Assembly: GCA_002917775.1 (NCBI GenBank)
Contig: KZ627156.1
Span: 976,838-1,040,837 of the forward strand
Source of the DNA: Glaciozyma antarctica PI12
Lineage: Eukaryota > Basidiomycota > Microbotryomycetes > Kriegeriales > Camptobasidiaceae
Direction: 5' to 3'
DNA: 64,000 nt
The notes beneath the pieces were generated by a model. It made no database searches. It saw nothing but the letters and a program-made list of their open reading frames with translations, and was not told the DNA's origin. Both the position numbers and the translations under genes were made by a program. Shown here in pieces: positions 62,674-64,000 of the stretch (the stretch's first letter is position 1; each line of letters opens with the position of its first letter).

Positions 62674-62922
62674 CTCAGGCGCTCAGGTCGACGCGATTTT
62701 TGGACACTTCCTTCTTAAATTCCAGAGTTCCTTGGAGGGCGTTGCTGTGCTAGAATAGCGTATTACAGCGAGTGTTAGTCAGGGCACGTCGGGCGAAAGG
62801 AACAGAGGCTGCTCATCTCGCACAGCCCTTGGCCTCCTCAGCGCAGTGGCTCGCCCTCTTGGCTTTCCCTCTGTCACCCCAGATTCCTCTCATCGGGACT
62901 AACCCCAGCTCTCAACGCACTC
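62674..62922. promoter_or_regulatory. Divergent promoter, mitochondrial SerRS and PalI-like gene
   Basis: 249 bp between outward-facing starts. A small AT patch (TTTTTGGACACTTCCTTCTTAAATT) lies on the SerRS side and GCTAGAATAGCGTATTACAG in the middle. No gene seen. Confidence 0.5.
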
Positions 62923-64000
62923 ATGGGAATCAAGCCAGTCACTCCAGGTGAGTCTCCTCGGTCATCTCCGCTCTCGGACCGCTGACCCGCCTCCTCTCGC
63001 TCTCTCCAGGCACCATCGTCGTGTTGGCGGGCACAGTGGTGCGCCATTCGCTCACTTTCCATTCAAGACTCTGGCTGACCTCTTGCGCGTACAGCTCCTC
63101 GTCCTCGCCTCCGTCTCAGTGCCACTCATCAAGAGCTTTTACTTCCTCGAGGCTGAAGTGGACGGCGTTAACTTCAAGCTGGGGACCTGGGGGTTCTGTG
63201 CCGGTGATGTGTGCAGCAACTCCACTCTGGGCTACAGTCTTGGTACGCGTGCTTGTTGAGGGAGGAGGGCACGAGGATGGAGCTGACTCTCCTTGAACTC
63301 CGCGAAGACGTCGACGCGCTGTTTGGAACCTCAGGCATCGCTGCAAGCTCGAGCATTCCCGAGACTCTCATCAAATGGATGGTGCGTGCAGCTCTGGAGG
63401 AGAAGGAAGGACGGAAAGCTGACCAGACCATCTGGCACAGACCTACGTCCTCGTACTCCACCCTATCGGTGCGTTCACCCACTCCTAGCCGAGAGGGGCT
63501 ACGCCAGCTTCTTCCCTCCCGCACGAGCTGACGCGCTTTTTTTTTGCAGCCGCAGGATTCGGCCTCATCGCGACCATCTTGGGCGTTATCTCCCACATCC
63601 GCGAATTCGGCAACGGCACCTTCACGACTTGCTTTGCCAGTTTCGGAGGAATCATCGGGCTGATTGCCTTCGCTTTCGATATCGCCATGTTCACGGTCGC
63701 GAAGAACCGCATTACGGGGTCCTCCGTAGGCGGAACGGCGTCGTTGGGGAACGCCATCTGGATCACTCTCGTCGGAGCGCTTTGCCTTCTCTTTTCGGGA
63801 TGCTTCTTCGGCGTGAGTTGAGCGACGAAAGGGAAAATAGCTGAAGCTGATTCGTTCCCTCGCAGCTCGGACGGTGCCTCATTCGCAAGCGTAAACACGG
63901 TCGCGAAGCGAGCGAGAAGAACAAGCCTCTCCCCGACGCCCAGCACAGCCAGTCGATGCGTCAAGACGCTCTCGGAACTGGCGGATATGGGCAAGGAGCG
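62923..64000 (+). CDS. PalI/Rim9-SUR7-type four-span membrane protein (3' partial)
   Basis: Likely plasma-membrane protein of the SUR7/PalI superfamily; PalI/Rim9 helps ambient-pH sensing with Rim21. Exons give MGIKPVTPGTIVVLAGTV, then LLVLASVSVPLIKSFYFLEA (span 1) and an outside loop with the family mark FKLGTWGFCAGDVCSNSTLG (GxWGxC...C). After DALFGTSGIAASSSIPETLI come spans TYVLVLHPIAAGFGLIATIL, FASFGGIIGLIAFAFDIAMF and IWITLVGALCLLFSGCFFGL, then a basic cytosolic tail (GRCLIRKRKHGREASEKNKP) still open at the window edge. Six introns are seen, one with a T-run acceptor (TTTTTTTTTGCAG near 63540). The PalI versus SUR7 choice is uncertain. Confidence 0.7.

Overview
This is a protein-dense stretch of a GC-rich fungal nuclear genome. 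Almost every gene is interrupted by short GT-AG introns (mostly 45-70 nt). Donors are mainly GTGCGT, GTACGT, GTTCGT, GTCCGT or GTGAGT, and a CTGAC or CTAAC branch site lies just before the acceptor. The intron style, the intron density (11 introns in actin, 11 in SFA1) and the protein similarities point to a basidiomycete yeast of the Rhodotorula/Rhodosporidium type (Microbotryomycetes). That placement is an inference by eye, not from a database search. I see no mobile element, viral relic, CRISPR array, rRNA or convincing tRNA.

Layout. 1-8 kb: a RING-H2 ubiquitin ligase (5' end outside the window), an F-box/LRR gene that appears frame-broken, Mediator MED10, and the RNA effector ARS2/SERRATE. 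8-15 kb: actin, eIF3e, and S-(hydroxymethyl)glutathione dehydrogenase SFA1. 15-26 kb: a large unrecognised tail-anchored protein, proteasome chaperone PAC3 divergent from the t6A synthase KAE1, a GT8 glycosyltransferase, and eIF3b. 26-39 kb: the ARMH3/UPF0588 homologue, a small coiled-coil protein, a mitochondrial ADCK2/Cqd1-type UbiB protein, and a DHX29/DHX57-type DEAH helicase. 39-51 kb: SUB2/UAP56, INO80 subunit IES1, a small lysine-methyltransferase candidate, an unrecognised acidic nuclear-looking protein, and the LisH/WD40 corepressor TBL1. 51-64 kb: an unrecognised low-complexity protein with a repeated C-terminal motif, uracil-catabolism URC4, a GPH-type sugar transporter divergent from splicing factor SF3A2, mitochondrial seryl-tRNA synthetase, and a PalI/Rim9-like membrane protein cut by the window end.

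Most of these are housekeeping genes of RNA synthesis, processing, export and translation (MED10, ARS2, SUB2, SF3A2, eIF3b, eIF3e, KAE1, DHX). They are placed as neighbours, not as operons. Several pairs are head-to-head with only 115-135 bp between start codons. The most notable observations are a local compensated double frame change in actin that removes the normally invariant E99/E100 pair, repeated single-base frame breaks in otherwise conserved genes (two at the same GAGGGGGAT sequence), a nested hairpin in the URC4 leader, a GC-AG intron and a roughly 65-residue insertion in KAE1, a 4-nt start exon plus 8-nt microexon in SF3A2, and an 854-nt intron in SUB2. I did not find a clearly new multi-gene system.
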